A DNA stretch of 64,000 nt from Dulcicalothrix desertica PCC 7102 (GCF_003991905.1 NZ_RSCL01000002.1:231620-295619), one strand, 5' to 3'. Shown: positions 42,431-53,019, numbered from the stretch's first letter. Translations and numbers: made by a program. The notes: generated by a model from the sequence alone, not told the origin.

Positions 42431-42724
42431 TTAAAATCTTTCGGGTACAAACATTACAAAAAATAGATATGTAGAAAGTCCTAATGCTGTTAGTCCTAAT
42501 AGTCCTAATGACCATGCTTGAACATGAGAGAATTTTTCATCGGTTGCTGCGTATACTACTGGCGCCACTATTACGTTGAGGCACATGGCGATAAATATGT
42601 ATAACGGGAATTTTTGACGGCGCCAAGTAGTCCAGATTTCTATTACTGTTTCAACGGTGCGTGGGTAAATTTGGGATTTTTTGTGTGTTAGTTTCATCGG
42701 TGTTTGGGTTTTGATAATTAACAT
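42431..42724 (-). CDS. kdpG: KdpG/KdpF-like small membrane subunit
   Basis: A 97-residue (ATG 42724) or 88-residue (ATG 42697) protein with two membrane helices. The C-terminal helix ends LSTYLFFVMFVPERF, which matches the end of KdpF, while the N-terminal half has an extra helix (YIFIAMCLNVIVAPVVYAA). This fits the cyanobacterial KdpG described in Anabaena kdpABGC operons. It lies between kdpB and kdpC but is separated from kdpB by a repeat/MITE insertion. Confidence 0.75.
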   Translation of the reverse strand: MLIIKTQTPMKLTHKKSQIYPRTVETVIEIWTTWRRQKFPLYIFIAMCLNVIVAPVVYAATDEKFSHVQAWSLGLLGLTALGLSTYLFFVMFVPERF

Positions 42725-42799
42725 TATTTCTTGGTTTAATCCCCCCAACCCCCCTTAATAAGGGGGCTAAATCCCGCCTTTTGTTCCCCCCTTATTAAG

Positions 42800-43009
42800 G
42801 CAGGGCTGATTCATTCCCTAAAAAGCTTGAAAAATCAAGGGTTTCGCGCAAATCTTTATTGGTAATTTTGCTACCAAGGCGCCGATAAAATGAACAATCA
42901 CACTTATACCTGTGTGCTTAAAAGTGTGTTTCATCGTTACCTATACTTAGGATTTTTCTCGCTAACCATCTTGACAAATCCGGTTTGAGAGGGAATGAAA
43001 CGGCCCTGC
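42800..43009. mobile_element. 210-bp MITE with 20-bp terminal inverted repeats and 8-bp target duplication
   Basis: The ends GCAGGGCTGATTCATTCCCT and GCAGGGCCGTTTCATTCCCT (complement) match at 18 of 20 positions. TTATTAAG is present on both sides (42792-42799 and 43010-43017). The target was a CCCCCTTATTAAGGGGG palindrome, another copy of which is seen just upstream at about 42740-42770. No ORF. Confidence 0.85.
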
Positions 43010-43036
43010 TTATTAAGGGGGGCTAGGGGGGATTCG

Positions 43037-45178
43037 TCATGATAAAGGTAAAATGATGTCGATTAGTTTGATAGCAATAAAGGGAGCGATGATACCACCT
43101 AGTCCGTAGATGAGAATGTTACGTTTTAGAAGTTGGTCGGCGGTTAGGGGGCGGAATTTTACTCCTTTTAGTGCTAGGGGTATTAGTACTGGAATAATTA
43201 AGGCGTTGTAAATTAGGGCACTGACTATTGCTGATTGTGCGCTTTTTAATTGCATGATGTTTAAGGCGCCTATTCCTGCGGCACCAAAAATAGTAGGAAT
43301 AATTGCGAAATATTTGGCGATGTCGTTGGCTACTGAGAATGTTGTTAAGGCGCCACGAGTAATTAGTAACTGTTTACCAATAGTTACTAGGTCTATTAAT
43401 TTGGTGGGGTCGGAGTCTAAGTCCACCATGTTGGCTGCTTCTTTGGCTGCTTGTGTTCCTGAGTTCATCGCTACACCAACATTTGCTTGTGCTAGTGCAG
43501 GTGCGTCGTTTGTTCCATCTCCGGTCATGGCTACGAGTTTACCTTGACTTTGTTCGTTACGAATTACGTCAATTTTGTCTTCGGGTGTTGCTTCTGCAAT
43601 AAAGTCATCAACTCCTGCTTCTTCAGCAATAACCGATGCTGTAATTCTGTTGTCTCCTGTGAGCATGATTGTTTTTACTCCCATGCGTCGCAGTTGGTCA
43701 AAACGTTCACGTAAACCTGGTTTGACTATATCTTTGAGGTAAATTACACCATAAATATCGTTATCTTGACAAACTGCTAGTGGTGTGCCTCCTAATCGAG
43801 ATACACGCTCGAAAGCTTCGTCTAATTGAGCAGGTACATTACCACCGCGCGAACGTACAAATCCTTTAATTGCATCAACGGCGCCTTTACGAAGTTCACG
43901 ACCATCGGGTAAATTAGTTCCGCTCATTCGGGTTTTGGCAGAAAATTCTATCCCTTCTGCACTTTTTGTATTAAAATCTAATGTCGCTTGTGACTTTTCT
44001 GCTAACGCTACAATCGAACGACCTTCTGGTGTTTCATCGAACAAACTAGCTTCTAATGAAGCTTGTGCAACTTCTTGAACTGAGTGACCGTTTACGGGAA
44101 TAAATTCATTCGCTAACCGATTTCCTAATGTAATTGTACCTGTTTTGTCTAGTACTAGAGTATTGATATCACCACAAGCTTCTACTGCACGTCCAGAGGT
44201 GGCAACAACATTAAATTGTGCGACTCTATCCATCCCCGCGATACCTATTGCACTTAGTAAACCACCAATAGTTGTAGGAATTAGGGCGACTAATAATGAT
44301 ATTAAGATTGCAATGCTGGCGCCTGTGCGTAAGTTGTTTGCTGCTGCTTCACCATATATTGTGCTGACAAAGTTAGCAATGTAGCCGGCAAAAGGTGGAA
44401 CCGTGGAAACTACGATTAAGAATACTTGTGTTAGTACGGCGAGTAATACAGTTAAAGCGATTTCGTTTGGTGTTTTAGAACGTTCGGCGCCTTCTACTAA
44501 AGAAATCATTCGGTCAATAAAACCTTGACCTGGGTCAGCAGAAATACGAACAGTTAGTTCATCAGAAAGTAAGCGTGTACCACCTGTGACGGAACTTGCA
44601 ATATCTGTTCCAGGTTGCTTAAGTACAGGCGCCGACTCTCCTGTTATTGCCGATTCATCAACTGAACCAAGACCAGCAATAACATCACCGTCAGCAGCAA
44701 TCATTTCACCGGCTGAAACTCGAATAATATCTCCGCGTCTAAGTTCGGTTGAATTTGTATCTACAATTGTGCCATCAGGTAAGACTTTTTTAGCGACGGT
44801 ATCAGAACGAGTTGACCTTAACGAATCTGCTTGTGCTTTACCTCGTCCTTCGGCAACTGCTTCTGCAAAGTTCGCAAAAACAACGGTGAAAAACAAAATG
44901 AAAGTAATAATTCCGTTTAATAAGCGTTGTTGGTTAATATCCGCTTGCACTGTACCGAATAAATTCGGATTTATAGTTACGAGTAAAGTAACAATTGTGC
45001 CGACCCAGACAATAAACATAACTGGGTTTCTGACGGCGACTTTTGGGTTAAGTTTTATGAATGACTCCTTGATCGCCCTTTGATACAGTCCACGCATATC
45101 AGCTTTAGGCGTGTGCCTGCGCGAATCTCTAGTGCCTTGCGATGCAGGTTTTGAAGATGGGTTAATATTAGTTTGCAT
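43037..45178 (-). CDS. kdpB: Potassium-transporting ATPase subunit KdpB
   Basis: A 713-residue P-type ATPase. The phosphorylation motif is [11 protein letters not shown], the hinge is [18 protein letters not shown], and GESAPV marks the actuator domain. Seven membrane helices are in the expected places. The N-terminus carries about 25 extra polar residues. It energises the KdpA channel-like subunit by ATP. It overlaps kdpA by 11 bp. A MITE lies just after its 3' end. Confidence 0.96.
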   Translation of the reverse strand: MQTNINPSSKPASQGTRDSRRHTPKADMRGLYQRAIKESFIKLNPKVAVRNPVMFIVWVGTIVTLLVTINPNLFGTVQADINQQRLLNGIITFILFFTVVFANFAEAVAEGRGKAQADSLRSTRSDTVAKKVLPDGTIVDTNSTELRRGDIIRVSAGEMIAADGDVIAGLGSVDESAITGESAPVLKQPGTDIASSVTGGTRLLSDELTVRISADPGQGFIDRMISLVEGAERSKTPNEIALTVLLAVLTQVFLIVVSTVPPFAGYIANFVSTIYGEAAANNLRTGASIAILISLLVALIPTTIGGLLSAIGIAGMDRVAQFNVVATSGRAVEACGDINTLVLDKTGTITLGNRLANEFIPVNGHSVQEVAQASLEASLFDETPEGRSIVALAEKSQATLDFNTKSAEGIEFSAKTRMSGTNLPDGRELRKGAVDAIKGFVRSRGGNVPAQLDEAFERVSRLGGTPLAVCQDNDIYGVIYLKDIVKPGLRERFDQLRRMGVKTIMLTGDNRITASVIAEEAGVDDFIAEATPEDKIDVIRNEQSQGKLVAMTGDGTNDAPALAQANVGVAMNSGTQAAKEAANMVDLDSDPTKLIDLVTIGKQLLITRGALTTFSVANDIAKYFAIIPTIFGAAGIGALNIMQLKSAQSAIVSALIYNALIIPVLIPLALKGVKFRPLTADQLLKRNILIYGLGGIIAPFIAIKLIDIILPLS

Positions 45179-46916
45179 AGAATTTAGCTATTTGAAATGC
45201 TTCGGCAATGGGACCTAGAGCTAGTACTGGGAAAAATGTCAAGGCGCCTAAAATTAAAATTACACCTGCTGTTACACCTGTAAATAATCCAGTGTCGGTA
45301 CGGAGTGTACCTACATTCATTGGTACAGGTTGTTTGCGAGACATACTATCAGCCAAGAACAGTAAACCCGTAATTGGAACATAACGTCCTGCAAGTAAAC
45401 TGAAACATGTGCTTAAATTCCACCACAATGCAGTTGCGGTTGTCGTTGCACCTGTGGCAATAGCAATTGGAGATGGTTGAGAGTCACCTAAACCTTCAAA
45501 ACCCGAACCATTATTAGCTGCGGCAGAAGCATATTCGTAGATTACTTGTGAAAACCCGTGGAAACCTGGGTTACTAATACCAGCTAATTGGTCAGGAAAT
45601 GCAAGCGTAATACCTGCGGGGATTAAAATGGCAATTGGGTGAACGAGTAAAATTAGGAAACTTGCTAAGACAACTTCACGCTTTTCGATTTTGCGTCCTA
45701 AAAATTCTGGTGTACGTCCTACCATCAAACCTGTAACGAATACTGCCAATATTAAGTACGCAAACAAGTAAGCAGTTCCTGTACCTTGTCCACCCCACAT
45801 AATTTGTAAGAACATATTCGACAAGGTAATAAAACCGCCATTTGGCATGAATGAATCATGCAAACTATTAACGGCGCCTGTCATTGTGCCTGTTGTTGCT
45901 ACAGCATACAATGCTGACTGTGCCCATCCAAATCTGACTTCTTTACCTTCTAAGTTTGGTTGCTGACTACCTAGTAATGCATTGACAGCAGGATTACCGT
46001 TATATTCTCCTACACCTACTACTGCAATAAATATTACAAACAAGGTGAATACCATGCCGTATACTAACCAAGCTTGCTTAATATTATTGGCGAATACACC
46101 GTAAGCGTAAATTAAGGAAGTGGGGATAGATAATATTGCGACTATCTGAAGTAAGTTTGTAAAAGCATTAGGATTTTCAAAGGGGTGTGCTGAGTTTATC
46201 GCAAAAAAGCCACCACCGTTTTCACCTAATTCCTTAATTATCTCGAAGTGAGCAACGGGACCGCGTGCTATTGCTTGGCTAATATTAGGGTCTTCTAACG
46301 TGCTAACTATTGCAGGGCCTGCTAACGTTTCTGGAACACCAGCAGCAATTAAGACAATGGCGCCGACAATGCTGATGGGTAATAATATTCGTGTAATCGC
46401 ACGAGTTAAATCAACGTAAAAATTACCCAACGACCGACCAGTCAACCCGCGAATAAAAGCAATTCCCACAGCTAAACCAGTTGCCGCAGAAACAAACATA
46501 TGATAACCGAGTCCAAAAACTTGGCTAGCATAGCTTAAATATGTTTCACCAGAATAATGCTGTTGATTGGTGTTGGTGATAAAAGATATTGTGGTGTGTA
46601 ATGCTGTATCCCAAGTTGGCGCCGGAACTTTTGTTGGGTTGAAAGGTAGCCAACCTTGATTCAGAATGATGAAAAATATCAGCAGTGCCATTACAATATT
46701 GCTGTAAATGATGGCGCGTGCATATTGCCAACCCGTCATATTTTCTCGAATTGAAACACCCATCAAAGACAAAATTATTCGTTCAAGCGGATTTAAAATT
46801 GGGTCGAGAATTGTGCTTTCTCCCAAAAAGACGCGCGCAATATATTTACCAAAAAAGGGAGTTATTGCCACTACTATAAGTAGCGTTAAGGCAATTTGAA
46901 TCCATCCTTCTAACAT
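45168..46916 (-). CDS. kdpA: Potassium-transporting ATPase subunit KdpA
   Basis: A 582-residue membrane protein with about ten helices. Four selectivity-filter-like loops are seen, including [37 protein letters not shown] and [10 protein letters not shown]. It takes up K+ through the pump. First gene of the operon, divergent from a histidine kinase gene 354 bp away. The leader shows no riboswitch that I can recognise. Confidence 0.96.
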   Translation of the reverse strand: MLEGWIQIALTLLIVVAITPFFGKYIARVFLGESTILDPILNPLERIILSLMGVSIRENMTGWQYARAIIYSNIVMALLIFFIILNQGWLPFNPTKVPAPTWDTALHTTISFITNTNQQHYSGETYLSYASQVFGLGYHMFVSAATGLAVGIAFIRGLTGRSLGNFYVDLTRAITRILLPISIVGAIVLIAAGVPETLAGPAIVSTLEDPNISQAIARGPVAHFEIIKELGENGGGFFAINSAHPFENPNAFTNLLQIVAILSIPTSLIYAYGVFANNIKQAWLVYGMVFTLFVIFIAVVGVGEYNGNPAVNALLGSQQPNLEGKEVRFGWAQSALYAVATTGTMTGAVNSLHDSFMPNGGFITLSNMFLQIMWGGQGTGTAYLFAYLILAVFVTGLMVGRTPEFLGRKIEKREVVLASFLILLVHPIAILIPAGITLAFPDQLAGISNPGFHGFSQVIYEYASAAANNGSGFEGLGDSQPSPIAIATGATTTATALWWNLSTCFSLLAGRYVPITGLLFLADSMSRKQPVPMNVGTLRTDTGLFTGVTAGVILILGALTFFPVLALGPIAEAFQIAKFYAN

Positions 46917-47270
46917 GAATTAATTTTACTCCAAATAGAGTATGAATCAAATAAATCAATATATAAATTATGATTTTTTTTTGAAAATATAGCTAGATAT
47001 AGTAGGTATAATTTAGCGTTTACTAGACCAAGCTGTTATTGTGATGGGGACACAATTCAGTTAGCCTTAAACAAAATAAAGCGAAGATATAGAAGCGTTT
47101 AGAACAACTAAACACAAACGTTTAATTTGTTTAGATATACTAAACTTGGCTAAACGCAAGCTTAAACAGCATTTATATACCGCAGTCAGAAGAAAAATAG
47201 TAAAGTTGTTGTATAGACGCTCTTAACTCATAACATCTCTTTGTCAAACATATGTAGGATAGTTTCAACA
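46917..47270. promoter_or_regulatory. Divergent promoter region between kdpA and the histidine kinase
   Basis: 354 bp of AT-rich DNA with several TAAAC-type direct repeats (around 47095-47165, for example CTAAACACAAACG and TAAACTTGGCTAAACG). No ORF. It must drive both directions. Confidence 0.5.
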
Positions 47271-48392
47271 ATGACATCATCTCAAGCTAGAGCAAAATCA
47301 AAATATTTACGTAACGGTAGTTATTTAATTATCGCAGCGCTATTCTTAATTCTATTTATATTTGAGTTTGCTACACCACCAGACTTCGTTTTTGGATATG
47401 TTTATACAGTACCAATTTTGCTTGCTGGGTCTTGGTTTGGTTCTCGTGCCACGTTTAAAGCCACATTTGTTGCAGTCTTTCTAACGATGTTAAATGTGTG
47501 GATACCTGTAGGAAGTCTGATCACGACTTCTACCCTTACAAACCGAATTATTGCATCGATATCGTTAATAGTTACGGGTTTTCTTAGTCAACGGTTGCGA
47601 CGTTCAGAAGAAGCTATTAACTTAACCAAAGCGAAGTTGGAAGCACAGCAAAAACTGGTACAATTGCGTGAAGACTTTGCGAGTACCCTTACCCACGATT
47701 TAAAAACACCTCTTTTAGGAGCAATCGAAACGTTAAAAGCCTTTCAGCAAGAAAAATTTGGCGCCGTTTCCGAACCACAACAGAAAGTTTTAGCGACAAT
47801 GGTGCGTAGTCATGATGGTTCACTGCAATTGCTTGAAACATTACTCGATATTTATCGCAATGACACAGAAGGGTTAAAACTTAACTTAGAAGTATTAGAT
47901 TTAGTTGCTATTGCAGAGCAAGCGACTAGTACTTTGACAGATTTAGCAGCTTCACGTCGTGTATTTATTTCATTTCGGCATGGAGACTCAGATTTTCGCT
48001 CATCATTATGGGTCAAAGGTGATGCTTTACAATTAGAGCGTGTTTTTACCAATTTATTAGTCAATGCAATTAATCACTCGCAGCGAGGTGGTATTGTAGA
48101 AGTTGTTTTAGAGCCACAACCATCTTACCAAGTCGTGAAGATATTAGATACAGGTGCTGGAATTCAACCAGAACAATTTCCAAATTTATTTGAGCGGTTT
48201 TACCAAGGTAACAGCGACAGACGTGCGAAAGGGTTTGGGCTAGGACTTTATCTTTCGCGTCAAATAGTCGAAGCACATGGCGGTATAATTTGGGCTGAAA
48301 ACCGTGAGTCAGCAAAAATTAGTTCCTTTAGTGCAAGTAGTACAAACAGTGGAGCTATTTTTGGTTTCAAACTACCAGTTTATGCTTTTTAG
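47271..48392 (+). CDS. Membrane sensor histidine kinase
   Basis: A 373-residue kinase. The N-terminal 105 residues hold about four membrane helices (LIIAALFLILFIFEF..., YVYTVPILLAGSWFG, VAVFLTMLNVWIP), followed by a short coiled coil, H-box LTHDLKTPLLG, N-box NLLVNAINH, LDTGAGI and FGLGLYLS. The membrane input domain resembles MASE-like cyanobacterial sensors. I chose ATG 47271 over an upstream TTG. It pairs with the next regulator gene and is divergent from kdpA, so it may control kdp. Confidence 0.9.
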   Translation: MTSSQARAKSKYLRNGSYLIIAALFLILFIFEFATPPDFVFGYVYTVPILLAGSWFGSRATFKATFVAVFLTMLNVWIPVGSLITTSTLTNRIIASISLIVTGFLSQRLRRSEEAINLTKAKLEAQQKLVQLREDFASTLTHDLKTPLLGAIETLKAFQQEKFGAVSEPQQKVLATMVRSHDGSLQLLETLLDIYRNDTEGLKLNLEVLDLVAIAEQATSTLTDLAASRRVFISFRHGDSDFRSSLWVKGDALQLERVFTNLLVNAINHSQRGGIVEVVLEPQPSYQVVKILDTGAGIQPEQFPNLFERFYQGNSDRRAKGFGLGLYLSRQIVEAHGGIIWAENRESAKISSFSASSTNSGAIFGFKLPVYAF

Positions 48393-48455
48393 CTGTTTTA
48401 GAGCAAGCTCGCCCAATAATCGTTCGCGTTCTCAAAAAGTGTAAAATGGGGGAGT

Positions 48456-49151
48456 GTGAACCCTTTTCATCAAATGGCGCCTTTAAAAATAAAAGTTCTC
48501 TTGGTTGAAGACGATGAGTTATTCCGTCTGGGATTACAGGTCAGGTTACAGCAAGAAGAAAATTTAGAAATTGTTGCTGAAGCTACTGATGGTGAAACCG
48601 CCATTGAACTAGTAAATTCTTACCAGCTTGATGTTGTTTTGCTAGATATTGGTTTACCTGGAATTGGAGGAATGGAAACATGTCGGATTATCAAGCAAAA
48701 TCATCCTCAATTGCCAGTATTAATTTTATCTTCCCACTCCGAACAATCACTGCTAATGCAAATTATTGAAGCAGGCGCCCAAGGATACTGCCTTAAAGGT
48801 ATAAATCCAGAAAAGTTAGTACTAGCGTTGCGTTCGGTAGCAAGTGGCGCCTCATGGTGGGATGAAAAAGCTACTCAAGAAATACGTTTTGCGTTTGCAG
48901 CGCGGGCACAACCTGATGTAATTAAATCTTCACCAGTACAAAATATACTTACCCAACGCGAGCAAGAAATTTTGATTTTAATCGCAGCAAATCAAACGAA
49001 TCAGCAAATAGCCGATAAACTTTATATCACACCTGGAACAGTGAGAGTACATGTCCACGCTATTTTACACAAACTTGGAGCTAGTACGCGCACCGAGGCT
49101 GTAACAATAGCTATTGCCAAAGGAATGATACGTGGTAATCGGGCAAACTAA
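48456..49151 (+). CDS. NarL/FixJ-family response regulator paired with the membrane kinase
   Basis: A 231-residue regulator (225 from ATG 48474). The receiver has LLVEDDELFRLGL, VVLLDIGLPGIGG and a Lys in YCLKGI. The HTH contains LTQREQEILILI and YITPGTVRVHVHAIL. It is 63 bp after the kinase and on the same strand, so it is the cognate partner. It ends only 3 bp from the convergent permease gene. Confidence 0.92.
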   Translation: MNPFHQMAPLKIKVLLVEDDELFRLGLQVRLQQEENLEIVAEATDGETAIELVNSYQLDVVLLDIGLPGIGGMETCRIIKQNHPQLPVLILSSHSEQSLLMQIIEAGAQGYCLKGINPEKLVLALRSVASGASWWDEKATQEIRFAFAARAQPDVIKSSPVQNILTQREQEILILIAANQTNQQIADKLYITPGTVRVHVHAILHKLGASTRTEAVTIAIAKGMIRGNRAN

Positions 49152-49154
49152 ACC

Positions 49155-50060
49155 TTACGCTTTTTCTCCAAAGAAGCGACGTTGAATTAATGTAGCCATA
49201 ATAATAACGATAGCAAGTAAAAATGCGATAGCGGCGCCATAACCCATTTGTAAGTAACGAAACACAGATTGGTATATAAGTAATACAACGGTGAGTGTAG
49301 CGTTGTTGGGTCCTCCGGTACCATTAGAGAAAATATAAGATTGGTCGAATAATTGAAACGTACCAATAATTCCCATTGATAATACGAAAAATGTTACTGG
49401 ACGTAAAATGGGGACTGTAATATTTATAAACTTTTGCCAACCGTTGGCGCCATCGAGTTCGGCGGCTTCGTATAGTGACTGTGGGATATCTTGTAACGCT
49501 GCCAAATAAATTACCATGAAGAACGGCGCCGTTGACCAGATATTCATTAACATAATACCTTTGAGTGCAACAGCAGGGTCTCCCAACCAGTTATAAGTAG
49601 GCAGTCCAAGGAATGCCAGAACATTATTTAAGAGTCCGTTGCTGTTGTATATCCACATGAAAATTAGCGTTAGTACAGCAGAAGAAGTTACAGTCGGTAA
49701 AAAGTAAAGAATTCGCCACCAATTTTTACCGTGAATACCCGAATTAAGCGTTACCGCCAAAATCAAAGCTAAAATAGTTTGTAATGGCACAACAATGATT
49801 ACATACTCAAGTGTATTTCGCAGTGCTATCCATACTCTTTCATCGGTACCCAAATTCGCAAAATTCTCTATACCTACAAATCGATACTCAATACCACCCA
49901 ATAGTCGAACCTTGTGCAGCGACAGGTACACAGCAAAAAGAATGGGTAATACAACAAAAACCCCTAACACTAATATAGTCGGCGCCATAAATATATAGCC
50001 CGCCAAATTTTCTGAAAGGTACCAGCCTGCAAAAGTACGCTGTTTTCTTAATTGAACCAC
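49155..50060 (-). CDS. Carbohydrate ABC transporter permease (MalF type)
   Basis: A 301-residue protein with six membrane helices and EAA loop LYEAAELDGANGWQKFINITVPIL. This is the UgpA/MalF-like partner of a MalG-type permease. The candidate partner at 38275 and the binding protein at 55730 are on the same strand but not adjacent. Divergent from an MFS transporter gene 281 bp away. Confidence 0.92.
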   Translation of the reverse strand: MVQLRKQRTFAGWYLSENLAGYIFMAPTILVLGVFVVLPILFAVYLSLHKVRLLGGIEYRFVGIENFANLGTDERVWIALRNTLEYVIIVVPLQTILALILAVTLNSGIHGKNWWRILYFLPTVTSSAVLTLIFMWIYNSNGLLNNVLAFLGLPTYNWLGDPAVALKGIMLMNIWSTAPFFMVIYLAALQDIPQSLYEAAELDGANGWQKFINITVPILRPVTFFVLSMGIIGTFQLFDQSYIFSNGTGGPNNATLTVVLLIYQSVFRYLQMGYGAAIAFLLAIVIIMATLIQRRFFGEKA

Positions 50061-50341
50061 TACATAACCTCCGGTCTATCACACATCATTTTTAATCTAA
50101 TTAACGATGATGCATGATTATATATTTTACTGCTTTAGATAGATGTATTAATAAATATTTTTTATAGTAATGAGAAATGATGCTTTTAACTCAAAATAAC
50201 AGGTTAAGCAAAATAAAAGTCAATTTAATCAAAAGATAATTCATTTATTTTATTATCGTATTAAAGTATACAAGCTTTTTTTATACTCCAAGAATATACT
50301 AACACTGTGTAAGATTAACAACACAAAGCTGTGTATTCTCT

Positions 50342-51775
50342 ATGGATTCTACCGAATTAAAAAACTTAGATTTAGCAGATATACCCGAAATAGTTATTGT
50401 TGATAAAACAAAAGTAACGTTAAATTCTCCGCTTAAAATACCGAAAGAGGCAATTCGTACATCGCTACGTGCTTCAACGATAGATGTAGTTTTTGCTAAT
50501 ATTTTTGCTATTCCAACGAGTGGAATTTTATTAAGTAATTTTGTTGTAGAATTAGGTGCTAGTCCCATAGCATTTGGAATGCTATCGTCAATTCCAATGC
50601 TGGTAAATCTTGTTCAACCATTAGGCGCCTATTTTTCTGAAAAGACTACGAGTAGGTTTCGTTACTCACTGTTGATATTTGGGACTGCTCGTTCTCTTTG
50701 GGTCATTTTAGCAATTGCAATATTTTTGGCTAACAGGGGTTTAATAAATTCATATGATTTGGTTAATATAACATTAGTAATAGTTTTAGTAACGCGCTTA
50801 CTCGAAGGATTTGGTGGTGCATCTTGGTTAAGTTGGTTGGCAATAATAGTGCCTCATCGCTTACGAGGTAGATATTTTGGTTTTCGCAATAGTGTGGGAA
50901 GTCTTACAAATTTGATTTGTGTACCGCTAGCAGGAATTGCAGTTTCAACTTGGCATGGTGGAACACTTCAAGGTTTCGGTATTGCAATGGCTGTGGGAAT
51001 AATATCTGGATATATTAGTTTGGGGTGTCAATATTTTAAGTATGATATAAATCCACAGCATCATAACTGGGCGCCAGAGCATGGAAATAAAGAAGCTGTG
51101 ACATCAACGGCAGAACCCTCTTCGATTTTGGAAATATTTAAAGATTTTAACTTTTTAAAGTTTTTATTTTACTTTGGCTTATCGATGTTCGCCATTAACT
51201 TAAGTTTACCATTTTTTAATCTTTACATGTTAGATACACTATCATTAGATGTTAGTTGGGTAACAATATATGCAAGTATTCAAGCGGCGATAAATCTACT
51301 ATTTTTTGTAATTTGGGGTCGTTTAGCAGACCGTTTTGGCAATCGTTTAATATTAGCTTTTGTCGGAATTATATTAGTAATTATACCATTTTTATGGTTG
51401 GGAGTTGGGACTAGTAATTTAGACTTGTGGTTGTGGTTGCCCATGATACATGTTTTAACAGGTGGAACTTCAGCAGCAAGCGATTTGTGCAACAATAATT
51501 TGCAATTAGGAGTGGCGCCGATACGTAACCAAGCGAATTATTTTGCTATTAGTGCAGCGGTTGCAGGCGCCAGTGGAGCATTGGGTACAACTATTGGCGG
51601 TTTTATTGTTCAGAATGGTTACTTTGGTGGTTTATCTGGTTTATTTATTATTTCTAGCATTTTTCGATTAGTGGCTTTAGTTCCACTGGTATTTATTAAC
51701 GAACCACGTCGGAAATCTTTTATTGAGCTAATTCAAGGATTTTGGCAAAGATTAAACGTTTCCGAGCTAAGATAG
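50342..51775 (+). CDS. MFS transporter, copy A
   Basis: A 477-residue transporter with about 12 membrane helices. N-terminal 35 residues are polar; the membrane part starts near IRTSLRASTIDVVFANIFAI. Motif-A-like loop WGRLADRFGNR lies between helices 8 and 9, and MLSSIPMLVNLVQPLGAY is conserved with copy B at 57466. The substrate is unknown. Both copies sit beside components of a sugar ABC system, so sugar or sugar-derivative export or uptake is possible. Confidence 0.88.
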   Translation: MDSTELKNLDLADIPEIVIVDKTKVTLNSPLKIPKEAIRTSLRASTIDVVFANIFAIPTSGILLSNFVVELGASPIAFGMLSSIPMLVNLVQPLGAYFSEKTTSRFRYSLLIFGTARSLWVILAIAIFLANRGLINSYDLVNITLVIVLVTRLLEGFGGASWLSWLAIIVPHRLRGRYFGFRNSVGSLTNLICVPLAGIAVSTWHGGTLQGFGIAMAVGIISGYISLGCQYFKYDINPQHHNWAPEHGNKEAVTSTAEPSSILEIFKDFNFLKFLFYFGLSMFAINLSLPFFNLYMLDTLSLDVSWVTIYASIQAAINLLFFVIWGRLADRFGNRLILAFVGIILVIIPFLWLGVGTSNLDLWLWLPMIHVLTGGTSAASDLCNNNLQLGVAPIRNQANYFAISAAVAGASGALGTTIGGFIVQNGYFGGLSGLFIISSIFRLVALVPLVFINEPRRKSFIELIQGFWQRLNVSELR

Positions 51776-51894
51776 GCGCAGAAAAATATGTTGAAAGCTA
51801 GAACCCAAAGATGACAATACCTACCATTGTGAGTATCGTCATCAGTCATCACTGGGTGCAGGACAAATAATTCTGATATGTTCATTATTATTAT

Positions 51895-51968
51895 TCTCCT
51901 CTCTCTGCGAACTTTGTACCTCTGTGGTGAAAAAAAGATATTTACCACGGAGACGCAGAGAACACAGA
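51895..51968. repeat. CTCTGCG...CGCAGAG inverted repeat
   Basis: TCTCTGCGAACTTTGTACCTCTGTGGTG faces CACGGAGACGCAGAGAACACAGAG. Related short copies lie at about 5812 and 60290-60370. Confidence 0.6.
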
Positions 51969-51969
51969 G

Positions 51970-52338
51970 CTAATTTTCAGTATCATTAGCACTGAATAAA
52001 CCTAAAATATTACACAAAGCTGCTTGCACTTGCGTCATATAATCATTATCAAGATGACTAATAACTCTGATTATTCTAGATTTATCAATAACTCGTATTT
52101 GTTCACAAAGTAATACAGAGTCTTGACTTAACCCACCAGTTCCAGATGGGACAAACACATGAGATGGTAACAGCGCACGTCTAATTTTAGAAGTAAATGG
52201 TGCTATAATTGTATGAAGACTTGCATTGTTTGCTCGGTCTATTTGTAAAACTACTACAGGTCTAATACCTGCTTGTTCTGTACCAATAACAGGATTTAAG
52301 TCACATAAAATAATATCTCCACGTTTAATCTCTACCAC
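51970..52338 (-). CDS. MazF/PemK-family toxin
   Basis: A 122-residue protein with the PemK-like fold: IKRGDIILCDLNPVIGTEQAGIRPVVVLQ, then TSKIRRALLPSHVFVP, SVLLCEQIRVID. MazF toxins are mRNA interferases. Its start overlaps the end of the DUF2281-type gene by 7 bp, the normal antitoxin-first order. An active-site Arg (GIRP) is present. Confidence 0.93.
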   Translation of the reverse strand: MVEIKRGDIILCDLNPVIGTEQAGIRPVVVLQIDRANNASLHTIIAPFTSKIRRALLPSHVFVPSGTGGLSQDSVLLCEQIRVIDKSRIIRVISHLDNDYMTQVQAALCNILGLFSANDTEN

Positions 52339-52553
52339 TTAATTTCTCCACGAACTAAGCGATTTTCATAATCTTCTAAATTTGACAAATAGTTAGAAAA
52401 GTCTGAATTAACTAATTCTAAGGATTCTTGAGATGAAAATGAATTTTGACTATCATGTTTCCAAAGTAAGTAGTCAATATAATCACTAACTTCTTTAACT
52501 AAAGATTCTGGTAACTCTTGCAGTTTCGATACAGTTTGTTCGTGTAAAGTCAT
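52332..52553 (-). CDS. DUF2281-type antitoxin
   Basis: A 73-residue acidic protein. The N-terminal helix pattern (LHEQTVSKLQELPESLVKEVSDYIDYLLWKH, read in parts) is typical of DUF2281-like antitoxins. The C-terminal half is acidic and probably wraps the toxin. It lies directly upstream of and overlaps the MazF-type gene, with which it is translationally coupled. Confidence 0.88.
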   Translation of the reverse strand: MTLHEQTVSKLQELPESLVKEVSDYIDYLLWKHDSQNSFSSQESLELVNSDFSNYLSNLEDYENRLVRGEIKW

Positions 52554-52590
52554 AGTTCTACCTTTTAATAAAATTACTTATCATTATACT

Positions 52591-52918
52591 ATGCAGCGTC
52601 ATGCAGCTGTTTATTCCTCTTAATAAAATACTTACGTGTCGCTTCCATGTAAGTAAAGAATACGGGTGTTATATATAGCGTTAATATTTTTGAAAATACT
52701 AATCCTTCTACTAAAGCAATACCTAATGGGCGCCCAATACTGCTCGGTTAAGCTAAAAATATGAGAATTCGTAGGTTGGGTGGAGCGCGAGTGCGGAACC
52801 CAACCTACAAATATTCGCGCGCCGAGTAGTATTAAATGGGCACCTAACTTCCGAACCTGCACTCACTCCAAGTGCAATTGGTAATATGCCCATTAATGTA
52901 GCCATTGGGGTCATCAGA
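52591..52918 (-). pseudogene. RND efflux pump C-terminal remnant, split by a MITE
   Basis: On the minus strand the right part reads MTPMATLMGILPIALGVSAGSEV and the left part GRPLGIALVEGLVFSKILTLYITPVFF, with a final IKRNKQLHDAA. Together they are the last cytoplasmic loop and helix 12 of an AcrB-type pump. A 100-bp element interrupts them. Everything upstream is missing. Confidence 0.85.
52735..52834. mobile_element. 100-bp MITE inserted in the RND remnant
   Basis: Ends AATACTGCTCGG and AATACTACTCGG (complement) match 11 of 12. Flanks AATGGGCGCC (52725-52734) and AATGGGCACC (52835-52844) form a 10-bp duplication with one change. The core is the palindrome GTAGGTTGGG...CCCAACCTAC. Confidence 0.75.
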
Positions 52919-52947
52919 AATAGGACGAAACCTAATACGTAACATTC

Positions 52948-53019
52948 GCGAATTATTTTGCTATTAATACAGCGGTTGCAGGCGCTTTTATTGAGCTAAT
53001 TCAAGGATTTTGGCAAAGT
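52948..53019 (+). pseudogene. Remnant of a third MFS transporter copy
   Basis: GCGAATTATTTTGCTATTA... matches MFS copy A at 51533 almost exactly for about 38 bp. It then jumps to a segment (TTTTATTGAGCTAATTCAAGG...) that matches copy A from 51719. About 145 bp between them are deleted. Confidence 0.85.

Noticed and set aside
46917..47270. Cyclic-di-AMP riboswitch upstream of kdpA
   Set aside because: I looked for the conserved ydaO-type core and did not find it; the region is AT-rich with simple repeats.
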